Positions 35,959 through 44,373 are shown, counted from the stretch's first letter. The stretch is 64,000 bases of DNA from Bradyrhizobium sp. SZCCT0153 (GCF_018129995.1 NZ_JAFCKS010000005.1:310001-374000), one strand, 5' to 3'. Translations and numbers: made by a program. Notes: generated by a model from the letters alone, not told the origin.

Positions 35959-36918
35959 ATGGACACGTCGGAAGACATCCTGCAACAGGCCCCCCCGGGA
36001 TTGATCCCGGGGTCGGGCACAGCGCGCGCCGCAAAGCCGACGCGCCTGTCGCCGTCCTTCATCTCCTGGCTTCAGGCCGGGCCGATGATGCTGGTGTTTC
36101 TCGCCTTCTTCCTGATCCCGCTCGTCTTCGTCGTCATCGTCTCGTTCTGGGACTACAATGAATACCAGTTGCTGCCGGCCTTCTCCGGCCGCGGCTACAC
36201 CGACACGTTCGAAGGCTGCATCGCGCAGCTTCCCGATCTCTGCACCATCGCCAGGACCTATCTGATGACCTTGAAGCTGTGCTTCCTGGTGTGGGTCATC
36301 ACGCTCTTCATCGGCTTCTGGGTCGCCTATTTCCTCGCCTTCCACGTCAAATCCAAGACCTGGCAGATGGGATTGTCGCTGCTCTGCACGATCCCGTTCT
36401 GGACCTCCAACGTGATCCGCATGATCGCCTGGATTCCGCTGCTCGGCCGCAACGGCCTCGTCAATTCCGGCCTCGTCAAAACAGGGCTGATCAACCAGCC
36501 GCTGGAATGGCTGCTGTTCTCCGAATTCTCCGTGGTGCTGGCGCTGGTGCACCTGTTCACCTTCTTCATGGTGGTGCCGATCTTCAACTCGATGGTGCGC
36601 ATCGACAAGTCGCTCATCGAAGCCGCCTATGACGCCGGCGCGACCGGCTTCCAGACGCTGGTCAACGTCATCATCCCGCTTGCCAAGCCCGGCATCGTGA
36701 TCGGCTCGATCTTCGTCATCACCATCGTGATGGGCGACTTCATCACCATCGGCGTGATGGGCGGCCAGCAGATCGCCGCGGCCGGCAAGATCATCGAGAC
36801 ACGGGTGAACGCGCTGCAGTTCCCGGCCGCTGCCGCCAATGCCGTGATCCTGCTCGTGATCACCTTCCTGATCATCACCATGATGTCGCGCATCGTCGAC
36901 ATCAAGAAGGAGCTCTAG
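35959..36918 (+). CDS. ABC transporter permease (PotB-like)
   Basis: 319 residues, four bases after the binding-protein stop. Six transmembrane helices with the EAA loop EAAYDAGATGFQTLVNVIIPLAKPGI that docks on the ATPase. The first ~35 residues are a variable cytoplasmic tail. With the next gene it builds the membrane channel of the importer. Confidence 0.93.
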   Translation: MDTSEDILQQAPPGLIPGSGTARAAKPTRLSPSFISWLQAGPMMLVFLAFFLIPLVFVVIVSFWDYNEYQLLPAFSGRGYTDTFEGCIAQLPDLCTIARTYLMTLKLCFLVWVITLFIGFWVAYFLAFHVKSKTWQMGLSLLCTIPFWTSNVIRMIAWIPLLGRNGLVNSGLVKTGLINQPLEWLLFSEFSVVLALVHLFTFFMVVPIFNSMVRIDKSLIEAAYDAGATGFQTLVNVIIPLAKPGIVIGSIFVITIVMGDFITIGVMGGQQIAAAGKIIETRVNALQFPAAAANAVILLVITFLIITMMSRIVDIKKEL

Positions 36919-36921
36919 AGC

Positions 36922-37800
36922 ATGAAGGAAGGACGCCCGCGCTCTTTCTACGTGCTCGCGATCTTCTTCGCGGCCTACACGTTGTTTCTCTATGGCCCGA
37001 TGATCGCGATCTACGTCCTGTCGTTCCAGGGCCCCCAGGGCGGCCTGACCTTCCCGATGAACGGCGTGTCGACCTTCTGGATCGCAAAACTGTTCCAGGG
37101 CACCGGCATCGTCGATCTCGGCGCCGCCTTCCGCCGCTCGCTGCTGCTCGGCATCATCGTGATGATCGTCACCGTCGTGCTGTCGGTCGCCGCCGGCATG
37201 GCCTTTCGCCGCAAGTTCAAGGCGCAAAGCATCCTGTTCTACTCGGCGATCGCGAGCCTCATCGTTCCCTCGATCATCACCTCGCTCGGCATCTCGCTTG
37301 AATTCCGCATCATCGACGACCTGATCAAGGCCCACTGGAACGAGAACTTCGAGACCTCGATGGGTCTGCTGACGTCAGGACTCGGCGCGCATCTGACCTG
37401 GACGCTGCCATTCGGCCTGCTCATCATGTTCGCGATCTTCAACCGCTTCGATCCCCGGCTCGAGGAAGCCGCGCGCGATCTCGGGGCGACGCCGTGGCAG
37501 GCCTTCCGCCATGTCGTGCTGCCGATCATCCTGCCCTCCGTGATCGGCATCGGCCTGTTCGGCTTCACGCTGTCCTGGGACGAACTCGCCCGCTCCAGCC
37601 AGGCGATCGGGGCGGTGAATACATTGCCGCTCGATCTGCAGGGCCTCACCACCACCGTGACGAACCCCGACATCTATGCGCTCGGCACCGTGATCTCAGC
37701 CGTTTCGTTCACGGTGATCACGCTTGCGCTCGGCACCATTCACGTGCTGAACAAGCGGCAGGCGGCCAAGGGCTCGGACGCCGGCAAAGGGCTTGTCTGA
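36922..37800 (+). CDS. ABC transporter permease (PotC-like)
   Basis: 292 residues, three bases after the previous stop, so translationally coupled. Six helices and the EAA loop EEAARDLGATPWQAFRHVVLPIILPSV. Second half of the transmembrane channel. It is followed four bases later by the racemase gene, showing a single operon. Confidence 0.93.
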   Translation: MKEGRPRSFYVLAIFFAAYTLFLYGPMIAIYVLSFQGPQGGLTFPMNGVSTFWIAKLFQGTGIVDLGAAFRRSLLLGIIVMIVTVVLSVAAGMAFRRKFKAQSILFYSAIASLIVPSIITSLGISLEFRIIDDLIKAHWNENFETSMGLLTSGLGAHLTWTLPFGLLIMFAIFNRFDPRLEEAARDLGATPWQAFRHVVLPIILPSVIGIGLFGFTLSWDELARSSQAIGAVNTLPLDLQGLTTTVTNPDIYALGTVISAVSFTVITLALGTIHVLNKRQAAKGSDAGKGLV

Positions 37801-37804
37801 TCTG

Positions 37805-38536
37805 ATGCGACTTCACGTCGTCAATCCCAACACCACCGCGTCGATGACGGCGAAGATCGCGGCCGCGGCGCGCGCGGTCGCCCTGCCGGGCACCGTGATC
37901 GACGCGCGCCAGCCGGCAATGGGCCCGGTTTCGATCGAGGGATTTTACGACGAGGCCTTTGCCGTGCCCGGCATGCTCGGCTGCATCCGCGAGGCCGACC
38001 GTGACGGCGCGGATGCGCACATCATAGCCTGCTTCGACGACACCGGGCTCGACGCCGCGCGGGCCGCAGCCAGGGTGCCGGTGATCGGCATCGGCGAAGC
38101 CGGCTTCCACATGGCAAGCCTGATCGCGGCGCGCTTCGCCGTGGTGACGACGCTCAATGTCTCCATCGTGCCGATCGAACATAATTTGCGGAATTACGGC
38201 CTCGCTGAGCGCTGCGCCCGCGTCCGCGCCGCCGAGGTGCCGGTGCTCGCGCTCGAAGAGCGCAACGCCGATGCCATCGGCAAGATCTCCGCGGAGATCA
38301 CGGCTGCAATCCGCGACGACCGCGCAGAGGCCATCGTGCTCGGCTGCGCCGGCATGTCCGATCTCGCCGCCGAACTCGCCGACACGCACGGCCTGCCCGT
38401 GGTCGACGGCGTCGCGGCGGCGGTCACGCTGGCGGAATCGCTGGTGCGGCTGGGACTGACGACGTCGCGGCTCGGGCCCTACGCGGCGCCACGGTCGAAG
38501 CCCTATTCCGGACCGTTTTCGCCGTTTCAGCCGTGA
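37805..38536 (+). CDS. Asp/Glu/hydantoin-type racemase
   Basis: 243 residues from ATG 37805, MRLHVVNPNTTASMTAKIAAAAR at the start. The cofactor-free racemase family uses two Cys, here Cys in IIACFDDTGL and Cys in IVLGCAGMSDL, both present. Members invert aspartate, glutamate, allantoin or hydantoin derivatives. As last gene of a sigma-54-preceded importer operon it probably processes the imported nitrogen compound, a hydantoin or a related amino compound being the best guess. Confidence 0.9.
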   Translation: MRLHVVNPNTTASMTAKIAAAARAVALPGTVIDARQPAMGPVSIEGFYDEAFAVPGMLGCIREADRDGADAHIIACFDDTGLDAARAAARVPVIGIGEAGFHMASLIAARFAVVTTLNVSIVPIEHNLRNYGLAERCARVRAAEVPVLALEERNADAIGKISAEITAAIRDDRAEAIVLGCAGMSDLAAELADTHGLPVVDGVAAAVTLAESLVRLGLTTSRLGPYAAPRSKPYSGPFSPFQP

Positions 38537-38713
38537 TCGCTGCCCTGGCCGGGTATTCGGAAGCCTTAAGGCCTCCTGATTGCTGGTTTTTTCGCGCTTA
38601 GCCTCTTTTTGGTCCCATTCCTTGCCGAAACGTAGCGCTTTCGGGACGCCCCGGCCGCCCAAGGGTTGCCGGTCTTCGCAACGCACCAAGTTTCAATTTG
38701 GGTTTTGTCAGCG

Positions 38714-39208
38714 ATGATCGATCTCGCAGAGGACACACGGTCCAACCCCCTTCTTCGCCTCGGCGCCCAGCCCATCGCGCTGACCGCCGCCGCCCTCCTC
38801 CTGCTCATCACCGGCGTGACCTCGATCGCGATCTGGCGGGCCTATACCGGCGCAATCCCCGAGACCGACCGGGTGGTGGCGTCGCGGCAGCTCCAGGCCC
38901 GCACCGCCCAGGCCTCCGAGCAACTGGTCGAGAAGACCAAGGGGCTGGAGGCGACCCAGCAGGAATCGATCGACCAGCTTCAGGTCGTGCAGGATCAGCT
39001 CACGACGATGAAGCGGCTGATGGCGGCGCAGCAGGCCGACAACAAGCGCCTGTCCGAGCAGGTCGCCTCGCTGAACGAGTCGATCGACAGTCTGCGGCAG
39101 TCCTTTGCCAGCGCCCGGGCGACCGAGACGGAGGCCCCCTCGGTTACCCGCAGGAAACCGGTGCGGCACCGCGTCCAGGCCAGCACGCGCAAGCGTTCGC
39201 GCGGCTGA
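38714..39208 (+). CDS. Membrane-anchored coiled-coil hypothetical protein
   Basis: 164 residues from ATG 38714. One TM helix at about 20-42 (PIALTAAALLLLITGVTSIAIW), then a predicted coiled coil about 60-130 (QLQARTAQASEQLVEKTKGL, then TMKRLMAAQQADNKRLSEQVASL) and a very basic tail. No enzyme motif. It could be a scaffold or envelope spacer; family not recognised. Confidence 0.65.
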   Translation: MIDLAEDTRSNPLLRLGAQPIALTAAALLLLITGVTSIAIWRAYTGAIPETDRVVASRQLQARTAQASEQLVEKTKGLEATQQESIDQLQVVQDQLTTMKRLMAAQQADNKRLSEQVASLNESIDSLRQSFASARATETEAPSVTRRKPVRHRVQASTRKRSRG

Positions 39209-39241
39209 GAGGCTCGCGACGCGACTTTAAATTCTTCGACT

Positions 39242-39257
39242 TGTGAACTGGATCACA
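39242..39257 (+). promoter_or_regulatory. CRP/FNR-family consensus palindrome
   Basis: TGTGA (39242-39246), six bases, TCACA (39253-39257) is a perfect CRP-type palindrome. A TATGAT hexamer (39266-39271) could be a -10 element downstream, and an intrinsic terminator stands at 39331-39372 with no real gene between. Binding protein and target are unknown. Confidence 0.5.
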
Positions 39258-39330
39258 TTCGCCCATATGATTCCGCGCGATGCTTGCCGTTACCGGATGG
39301 CGTGAGCCGATTTCAATGTCCGGGGCTGGC

Positions 39331-39372
39331 AAGGTCGTTGACGGTATACTGCGTCAACGACCTTGTTTTTTA
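39331..39372 (+). terminator. Strong intrinsic terminator
   Basis: A perfect 13-bp stem (AAGGTCGTTGACG 39331-39343 with CGTCAACGACCTT 39352-39364), loop GTATACTG, then G and seven T (39366-39372). It is 122 bases beyond the coiled-coil gene, so it ends either that transcript or a separate short RNA. Confidence 0.9.
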
Positions 39373-39377
39373 ACGGG

Positions 39378-39713
39378 TCATTCGCAGACGTCGACGCGAC
39401 GGAATCGCCATCCCGCAGGCGTCATCACCCGCCTCCGGGCGACGTAGCAGCCGCCATAACCATCGTCGTAGCCGGTACCATAATAGTAGGGGCTGCCGTA
39501 ATAGGGGTAGCCGTAGCCGTAATAGCCGCCGTAGTAGCCGGCGCCGGCAAGACCCGCTCCGATCGCAACCCCGGGCCAGAAGCCGCCGCCGTGCCAGTGG
39601 CCGCCATGGCCCCAGCCCCCGCCGTGCCCGAAACCCCGCGCCTGTGCCGCCTGCGGTGCCGACAGTCCGACCGCCGCGACGGCCAGCGCCGCCAAGATCA
39701 TCTTGCGTAACAT
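39378..39713 (-). CDS. Secreted Gly/Tyr-rich small protein
   Basis: 111 residues from ATG 39713. Signal peptide (1-25, AAQARG) and then a low-complexity region rich in Gly, His, Tyr and Trp (GHGGGWGHGGHWHGGG, then GYGYPYYGSPYYYG), ending in RRRVMTPAGWRFRRVDVCE. Such proteins are common in rhizobial envelopes without known function; the His-rich part might bind metal. The conserved C-terminal motif suggests a real gene. Confidence 0.75.
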   Translation of the reverse strand: MLRKMILAALAVAAVGLSAPQAAQARGFGHGGGWGHGGHWHGGGFWPGVAIGAGLAGAGYYGGYYGYGYPYYGSPYYYGTGYDDGYGGCYVARRRVMTPAGWRFRRVDVCE

Positions 39714-39817
39714 CACTTGATCCTCTGCGTGGATACGCTCCACCGCTCCAAAGCAGGACCAAGCTAATCACCTTGGGGCGTTCCGGACAGCCTCGCTGTC
39801 TCACTTCCCCGCGAGCA

Positions 39818-40120
39818 TCAGCAGCCTCGACAGATGCTCTTGAGCTTCTTGTCGAGCGTGCGGTTCTCGGCATTGACGGCGGCGTCGGTGGATCCGCCTG
39901 CACCGGTACCGGTGGTGGCTCCGGGGGCGGCATTCGTTCCGGATGATTGCGCCGTACCCAGGCTGTTGGTCCCGGGCGGAGGTGCCGCAGAATTGGCGAC
40001 ACCCCCGGCCGATCCCGCAGAGCCGCCGGTCGCTTGCGCGAACGATACGGCCGGCATCGCCGCAAGGCCGAAGATGACGATCATGATCTTGATTGAACGG
40101 GCTGCGGACGATGGTGCCAT
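39818..40120 (-). CDS. Secreted Ser/Gly/Ala-rich small protein
   Basis: 100 residues from ATG 40120, with AAGGAGAA nine bases upstream. Signal peptide (about 1-30, AVSFAQ), then a low-complexity Gly/Ser/Ala/Asn linker and a short conserved end AAVNAENRTLDKKLKSICRGC. The family is typical of rhizobia and unassigned. An EcfG-like promoter motif lies immediately upstream on the same strand. Confidence 0.7.
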   Translation of the reverse strand: MAPSSAARSIKIMIVIFGLAAMPAVSFAQATGGSAGSAGGVANSAAPPPGTNSLGTAQSSGTNAAPGATTGTGAGGSTDAAVNAENRTLDKKLKSICRGC

Positions 40121-40141
40121 TCGGATTCTCCTTTCCCGATC

Positions 40142-40166
40142 AACCGCCGCAGCGATCACCGGTTCC
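40142..40166 (-). promoter_or_regulatory. EcfG-like promoter
   Basis: On the reverse strand GGAAC (40166-40162), 17 bases, GTT (40144-40142) fits the EcfG pattern, with GGTT where CGTT is best. Transcription would start near 40135, about 15 bases before ATG 40120. A three-base -10 match is weak on its own. Confidence 0.4.
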
Positions 40167-40211
40167 GGAACAATTGCCGTCGGTTCAGCTTGAACAGGGA
40201 GAGTCACGATC

Positions 40212-40427
40212 ATGCGAAAGCCGATCGTGTTCGACGCGGCAAACCGGAAAGGCGAAATCAGGATGACGGATCGCGATCCTTTTGCAGAGGGCGAACGCGC
40301 CGCGCAGGAAAACATTCCGGCAGAAGCCAATCCCTACTCGGACGGCAGCGACGAACACGCGTTGTGGGCCGCCGGTCACGAGAAGGTCGCGGGCGCAATC
40401 GAAGCGCGCGAATCCGAGCGAAGCTGA
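40212..40427 (+). CDS. Ribosome-modulation-factor/CrpP-like small protein
   Basis: 71 residues, ATG 40212 after AGGGAG; ATG 40263 is an alternative start. The core EGERAAQENIPAEANPYSDGSDEHALWAAGHEKV has the E-G-x-x-A-x-x-x-G/N, NPY and W-x-x-G/A-H layout of RMF and CrpP-related proteins. RMF dimerises ribosomes in stationary phase; rhizobial relatives are untested. It is divergent from the preceding secreted-protein gene. Confidence 0.65.
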   Translation: MRKPIVFDAANRKGEIRMTDRDPFAEGERAAQENIPAEANPYSDGSDEHALWAAGHEKVAGAIEARESERS

Positions 40428-40457
40428 CACGTTGCTCCGGATGGCGCGCGCCGGTGG

Positions 40458-42152
40458 CTATGCGGCCGCCACCATCGTCTCGGTCCGGTCCTCGACCATG
40501 GTCACGAACATGTGGGACTCTTCACCGGCGCCGCCGATCTGGACACGGCGGGCGGAGATCACGCGCCGCCCTCGCGTGGGATTGTCGATGGTGTCGATGA
40601 TCGGCTCGAGCTGCTGCTTCTGCGCCAGAAGCTGCCGGTCGCGCCGCTCGATCAATTCGGCCGCTTCGGCGGAAAACAGCTCCCGCGCGGTCTTGCCGAT
40701 GATCTCGCCACGCGACATGCCGATCATCTTCTCGGCGGCCTTGTTGACGAAGACATAGCGCAAATTGCGTGCATCCTTGGCGATGATGCCTTCGGCCACG
40801 TTCTCGATGATGGTGGCGAGGAAACGCTCCATTCGCTCCAGGATGCGCTGGCGCTGACGTTGTTCGGTGACGTCCTCCTGCACCGAGACCCAGCCGCCAC
40901 CGTCCATCGGACGCTCGTAGATCTTGATGATGCGGCCATCGTTCAGGGCGACCTCGTAGGCCGCGGGCTCGCGCTTGGCGATCCGGTCGACAACCGCCGC
41001 GACATATTTCACGACGTCGCCGGTGAACAACCCGCTCTTGACCCGGTGCTGGAGAATCTCCTCGAGCGTCGATCCCGACTGGATTGTCTCGGGCAGATTG
41101 TAGATCCGCCGGTAGTTGGCGTTCATCGCGACCACATTGGCCTTGCCGTCGAGCATGATCAGGCCCTGCGGCATGCTGTTGATCGCGGCCGACATCTGCC
41201 ACTTCTTGGCCTGGTACTTGTCGTTGAACTTGTCGCGCTCGGTCATCGCCGCATCGCGCGCCTGCGCGGTGCCGAGCTCGATCTCCTCGAGCTCGAAGAT
41301 GCGCGCCACCGCGTCGCGGAAGTTCTGCACGGCGCGCGCAAGATGCCCGATCTCGTCGTGACGGCGCAGATGCGGCACCTCGCTCTTGACGTCGCCTTGC
41401 GCGACCCGGTCGGTCGCCTGGGTGATCTCGGCCAGCGCTCCCACCACCGAGCCTCGCATCACGACGACGTTCAGCCCCGCGAGCAGCAGGGCCGCCAGAC
41501 CGAGCGCGAACAGATAGGCCGCGGCATATCTGTTCTCGTTGGCGAGATCGTCCGCCTCGCGGGCACGTTGCCCGTAAATTCTCTCGAGCGTCTCGAGATC
41601 GCTGTTGAGCTTGTTGCGCAACGTCCGGTTGGCGTCGTTGTCGCCCCATTCGCGCGCCGCCGCCGGACTGATCTCCAGGCCGCGCCGTACCAGCTCCTGG
41701 CGAAACTCGACGAATTGCGAGATGCGCTGGCGGAAGGCGGCAATCTGTTCGGCGTCGTCGTCACCGACTGTCCGCTCCATGTTCTTCACCGCCGCAGCGA
41801 GCTCGCGGTTGCGCCTGAGCAGCCCGTCGGCGAACTGCTTCATCGCGGCCCGATCGGCGGACATGTAGATGCCGCGCGATTCCATCACGATGGCGTAGAT
41901 CAGCGCGTTGATGCGGCCGACGTTGATGGCCGCCTCGGCGGAGGTGGCGTGCATGTGGCGATAGGTCGTCTGCAGGCGGACCGACTGGATCGACATCACG
42001 AGCAGGAAGGTGGTGACGATCGCCAGGAAGCCGGCGATGCTGTAGACCTTTTCCGCCACGCTCAGCGTGTCCGTGCCGCGCGCGAAACGAACGAATTTCT
42101 TCAATAGTCTGGTTCCGGCGTCGAGGCCGGATCCCACCGCCGCAGCGTCCAT
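40458..42152 (-). CDS. Membrane sensor with HAMP and two PAS domains, no output domain
   Basis: 564 residues. TM1 at about 38-58, a periplasmic four-helix-type region (60-205), TM2 about 210-228, HAMP (230-285), a coiled coil, then PAS (about 320-430, INSMPQGLIMLDGKANVVAMN) and PAS (about 440-550, NVAEGIIAKDARNLRYVFVNKAAEKMIG). The protein ends at VEDRTETMVAAA with no kinase, GGDEF, EAL or chemotaxis signalling domain. It may signal through partners. Nothing downstream encodes a lost domain; the next gene is convergent. Confidence 0.85.
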   Translation of the reverse strand: MDAAAVGSGLDAGTRLLKKFVRFARGTDTLSVAEKVYSIAGFLAIVTTFLLVMSIQSVRLQTTYRHMHATSAEAAINVGRINALIYAIVMESRGIYMSADRAAMKQFADGLLRRNRELAAAVKNMERTVGDDDAEQIAAFRQRISQFVEFRQELVRRGLEISPAAAREWGDNDANRTLRNKLNSDLETLERIYGQRAREADDLANENRYAAAYLFALGLAALLLAGLNVVVMRGSVVGALAEITQATDRVAQGDVKSEVPHLRRHDEIGHLARAVQNFRDAVARIFELEEIELGTAQARDAAMTERDKFNDKYQAKKWQMSAAINSMPQGLIMLDGKANVVAMNANYRRIYNLPETIQSGSTLEEILQHRVKSGLFTGDVVKYVAAVVDRIAKREPAAYEVALNDGRIIKIYERPMDGGGWVSVQEDVTEQRQRQRILERMERFLATIIENVAEGIIAKDARNLRYVFVNKAAEKMIGMSRGEIIGKTARELFSAEAAELIERRDRQLLAQKQQLEPIIDTIDNPTRGRRVISARRVQIGGAGEESHMFVTMVEDRTETMVAAA

Positions 42153-42255
42153 AGCGCCGCTCCTCTTGATTGAGAACGCACCACGATACCAGTCGTGGCG
42201 CTAGCGGAGCCTTAAAGTTCTCGGCGGTATTGTTACGGTATGGAACCGCGGCATC

Positions 42256-42786
42256 TCACCCGATCCGCTTCAGGCCCTTCGTGAATCGCGGGCCATTGGC
42301 GACGTAGAACCTGGCCGCGCTCCCCATCTTCTGCACCTGGGCGTCGTCGAGCGTGCGGATGACGCGCGCGGGCGAGCCGATGATCAGCGAGCGTTCGGGG
42401 AACTCCTTGCCCTCGGTGATGACGGAGCCGGCGCCGACGATGCTGTTGCGCCCGATCCTGGCGCCGTTCATCACGATCGAGCCCATGCCGACGAGCGCGC
42501 CCTCCTCGATGGTGCAGCCGTGCAGGATGACGTTGTGGCCGACGGTGCAGTTCCTGCCGATGTGAAGCGGAAAGCCGAGATCGGTGTGGCAGGTCGAGCC
42601 GTCCTGCACGTTGGCGCCCTCGCCGATCTCGATCCACTCATTGTCGCCGCGCAGCACCGCGCCGAACCAGACGCTCGCCCCCGGCTTCAGGCGCACGCGG
42701 CCGATCACGGTGGCGGTCTCCGCGATGAAATAATTGCCGTCGGCGGGAAGATCGGGCGCCTGCCCGTCGAGCTCGTAGATCGCCAT
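42256..42786 (-). CDS. Gamma-carbonic-anhydrase-family protein
   Basis: 176 residues with AGGAGACC upstream of ATG 42786. Left-handed beta helix of hexapeptide repeats; the zinc histidines of the family appear in DGSTCHTDLGFPLHIG and GHNVILHGC. Related to PaaY/YrdA. It either hydrates carbon dioxide or is a CoA-transferring relative; the catalytic residues cannot settle this. Confidence 0.88.
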   Translation of the reverse strand: MAIYELDGQAPDLPADGNYFIAETATVIGRVRLKPGASVWFGAVLRGDNEWIEIGEGANVQDGSTCHTDLGFPLHIGRNCTVGHNVILHGCTIEEGALVGMGSIVMNGARIGRNSIVGAGSVITEGKEFPERSLIIGSPARVIRTLDDAQVQKMGSAARFYVANGPRFTKGLKRIG

Positions 42787-42864
42787 GGAGGTCTCCTGTC
42801 ACGTCGAGACTGGCATAGCGAAACGGCGGCCTGGACGCAAAGGGCGGCCGGGCCGGGCGGCCCT

Positions 42865-43194
42865 TCAGGTCAGAACGCCGGCCGCGCGCAGCGTCATCAG
42901 GAAGAAGGTGCCGCTCATCATGCTCCAGAAGCCGGCGATGACGGTCGCCATCATCACGAATTCGACGCGACGGCTTTCCACGCGCATGCCGCGCAGCGTA
43001 TTGCGCATGATGATGAAGGGCGCCGCGAACACCAGGAACGGCACCGCGGCGAAGGTCTTCGGCGCCACGCCGTCCTGCAACAGGCCGAAGCCGGCGGGCC
43101 GCTGCGCGACCGCCTGGTATCCGCTCACGAGCGCGCCCGCGAGCGCGAAACCGATGCAAATCGAGAAGAAGGTATTGAGAGCCTCAGGTGTCAT
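42865..43194 (-). CDS. Small hypothetical membrane protein (DUF6949-like)
   Basis: 109 residues, ATG 43194. Three hydrophobic segments at about 8-28, 50-65 and 82-105 (VMMATVIAGFWSMMSGTFFLMTL). The pattern YQAVAQRPAGFGLL...APFIIMRNTLRG recalls a conserved rhizobial inner-membrane protein of unknown function. Upstream are two adjacent CtrA-type boxes. Confidence 0.65.
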   Translation of the reverse strand: MTPEALNTFFSICIGFALAGALVSGYQAVAQRPAGFGLLQDGVAPKTFAAVPFLVFAAPFIIMRNTLRGMRVESRRVEFVMMATVIAGFWSMMSGTFFLMTLRAAGVLT

Positions 43195-43249
43195 CGGAAC
43201 GGTCCGCCCTTACGCAACGCCGGAGTCTTCCTGTGACAAATGGCGCTGG

Positions 43250-43282
43250 TTAACGCTACATTATCCTTAAGGGAAGGTTAAC
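43250..43282. promoter_or_regulatory. Two adjacent CtrA-type boxes
   Basis: TTAA-N7-TTAAC at 43267-43282 is a perfect CtrA full site. Two bases to the left, TTAA-N7-TTAT at 43250-43264 matches all but one position. They lie between the small membrane protein gene (start 43194, reverse) and the gene at 43416 (forward), 56 bases from the former. Binding is inferred from motif. Confidence 0.5.
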
Positions 43283-43415
43283 GCCGCCGACCATCTGGCG
43301 CAGGTCCCCCTCCCTTCTCCGCGGCCCCCCGGTGCTGCGCGAAATCGCCGCCGCGTGGCATATTCGCAGCTGATTCGTCGGCCACCGGCCGACTGCTTCT
43401 CCGGTCGCGCGGCTC

Positions 43416-44123
43416 ATGACGGTGTTTTCGGCAACCTCCCCTCAGTCTTCCCGGATGCGCACAAGGGCGCATGTCGTCCCGATCGTGCTCGGCGGCATGG
43501 CCGCATTGTGCGCTGTCGCTCTCGTCGCGTACCTGCTGTGGCCGACCTGGGGCACGAGCGGCGCGAACGGCCCCGACAAATTGCCGGTGAGCGTCGGCGG
43601 CACGCTGTTCAACCTGCCGCCGACGGCGATCCGCATGAAGATCCAGCGCCACTCCGGGCCGCAGGAGCGCATCGATCTCGACTTCCTCTATCCCTCGCTG
43701 GAACCACCGGGCGCACCGAAGCACGTCACCGCCGACACGGTGGAGGCGGCGATGCAGCCGATCGACCGCATCTTCCTGTCGATCGCGGCGCATCACGATG
43801 CACTCGCCCCCGAACAGCGAACGGCCACGATCTATCCGCGCTATCTCGACCAGGCCGCGACGATGCCCGAGGACGGACTGACGATGCGGATGTTCCGCGC
43901 CGACACGCCTTACGGCAACGAGGACTTCTATTCCGCTGCGAGCCCCGCGCTGGCCGCGCGCTGCACGCGCGATGCGGCAACGCCGGGCATGTGCCTCTCC
44001 GAGCGCCGCGTCGGCGGCGCCGACCTCACCTTCCGCTTCCCCCGGAGCTGGCTGTCGCAATGGCACGATGCGGCGGAGGCGATGGACCGGCTGACGGCGC
44101 AGCTGCGCGGGCCGAGGAGCTGA
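43416..44123 (+). CDS. Hypothetical single-pass membrane protein
   Basis: 235 residues. One TM helix at about 20-42 (VVPIVLGGMAALCAVALVAYLLW) after a short cytoplasmic start, then a soluble, probably periplasmic domain with four Cys-poor strands (KLPVSVGGTLFNLPPTAIRMKIQR, then TIYPRYLD). Family not recognised. Three caspase-like genes follow downstream after 312 bases that hold no gene; part of that gap recalls another Bradyrhizobium repeat. Confidence 0.65.
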   Translation: MTVFSATSPQSSRMRTRAHVVPIVLGGMAALCAVALVAYLLWPTWGTSGANGPDKLPVSVGGTLFNLPPTAIRMKIQRHSGPQERIDLDFLYPSLEPPGAPKHVTADTVEAAMQPIDRIFLSIAAHHDALAPEQRTATIYPRYLDQAATMPEDGLTMRMFRADTPYGNEDFYSAASPALAARCTRDAATPGMCLSERRVGGADLTFRFPRSWLSQWHDAAEAMDRLTAQLRGPRS

Positions 44124-44357
44124 GCCTCCCTGCCCTGCCGCGAGACCAACTTGCCGAACGGGCTGAAGGGACCAACGAAAAAAACATCGAAACAACCCCA
44201 TGCACAGTAGCCAAGTCACGGGGGCTTCGTATTTTTCGAATTCAACTTGACCCGTCGGGCAAAACGGGAGCATCATGTCGTCAGGGACAAATCAATTGAA
44301 CGACACGGTCGCACATCTGTCGCCCGGCGCCCAGTTGTCTGGACGGCCGCAGGGATG

Positions 44358-44373
44358 TGTGACTGATATCACT
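44358..44373 (+). promoter_or_regulatory. CRP/FNR-like palindrome in caspase leader 1
   Basis: TGTGA-N6-TCACT; the CRP consensus ends TCACA. A possible promoter follows: TTGCGT (44383-44388), 16 bases, TAATCT (44405-44410). Leader 2 has the same site at 46298-46313. In leader 3 the left half survives at 48231 but the right half is altered (GATCATTG). Confidence 0.4.

Noticed and set aside
35941..37335. 464-codon reverse-strand frame opposite the ABC permeases
   Set aside because: It is rich in Asp, His and Glu and has no domain. The forward permease genes explain the sequence fully.
39280..39453. Short ORF starting at ATG 39280
   Set aside because: It runs straight through a strong terminator stem and into the 3' end of the opposing gene, with no ribosome site.
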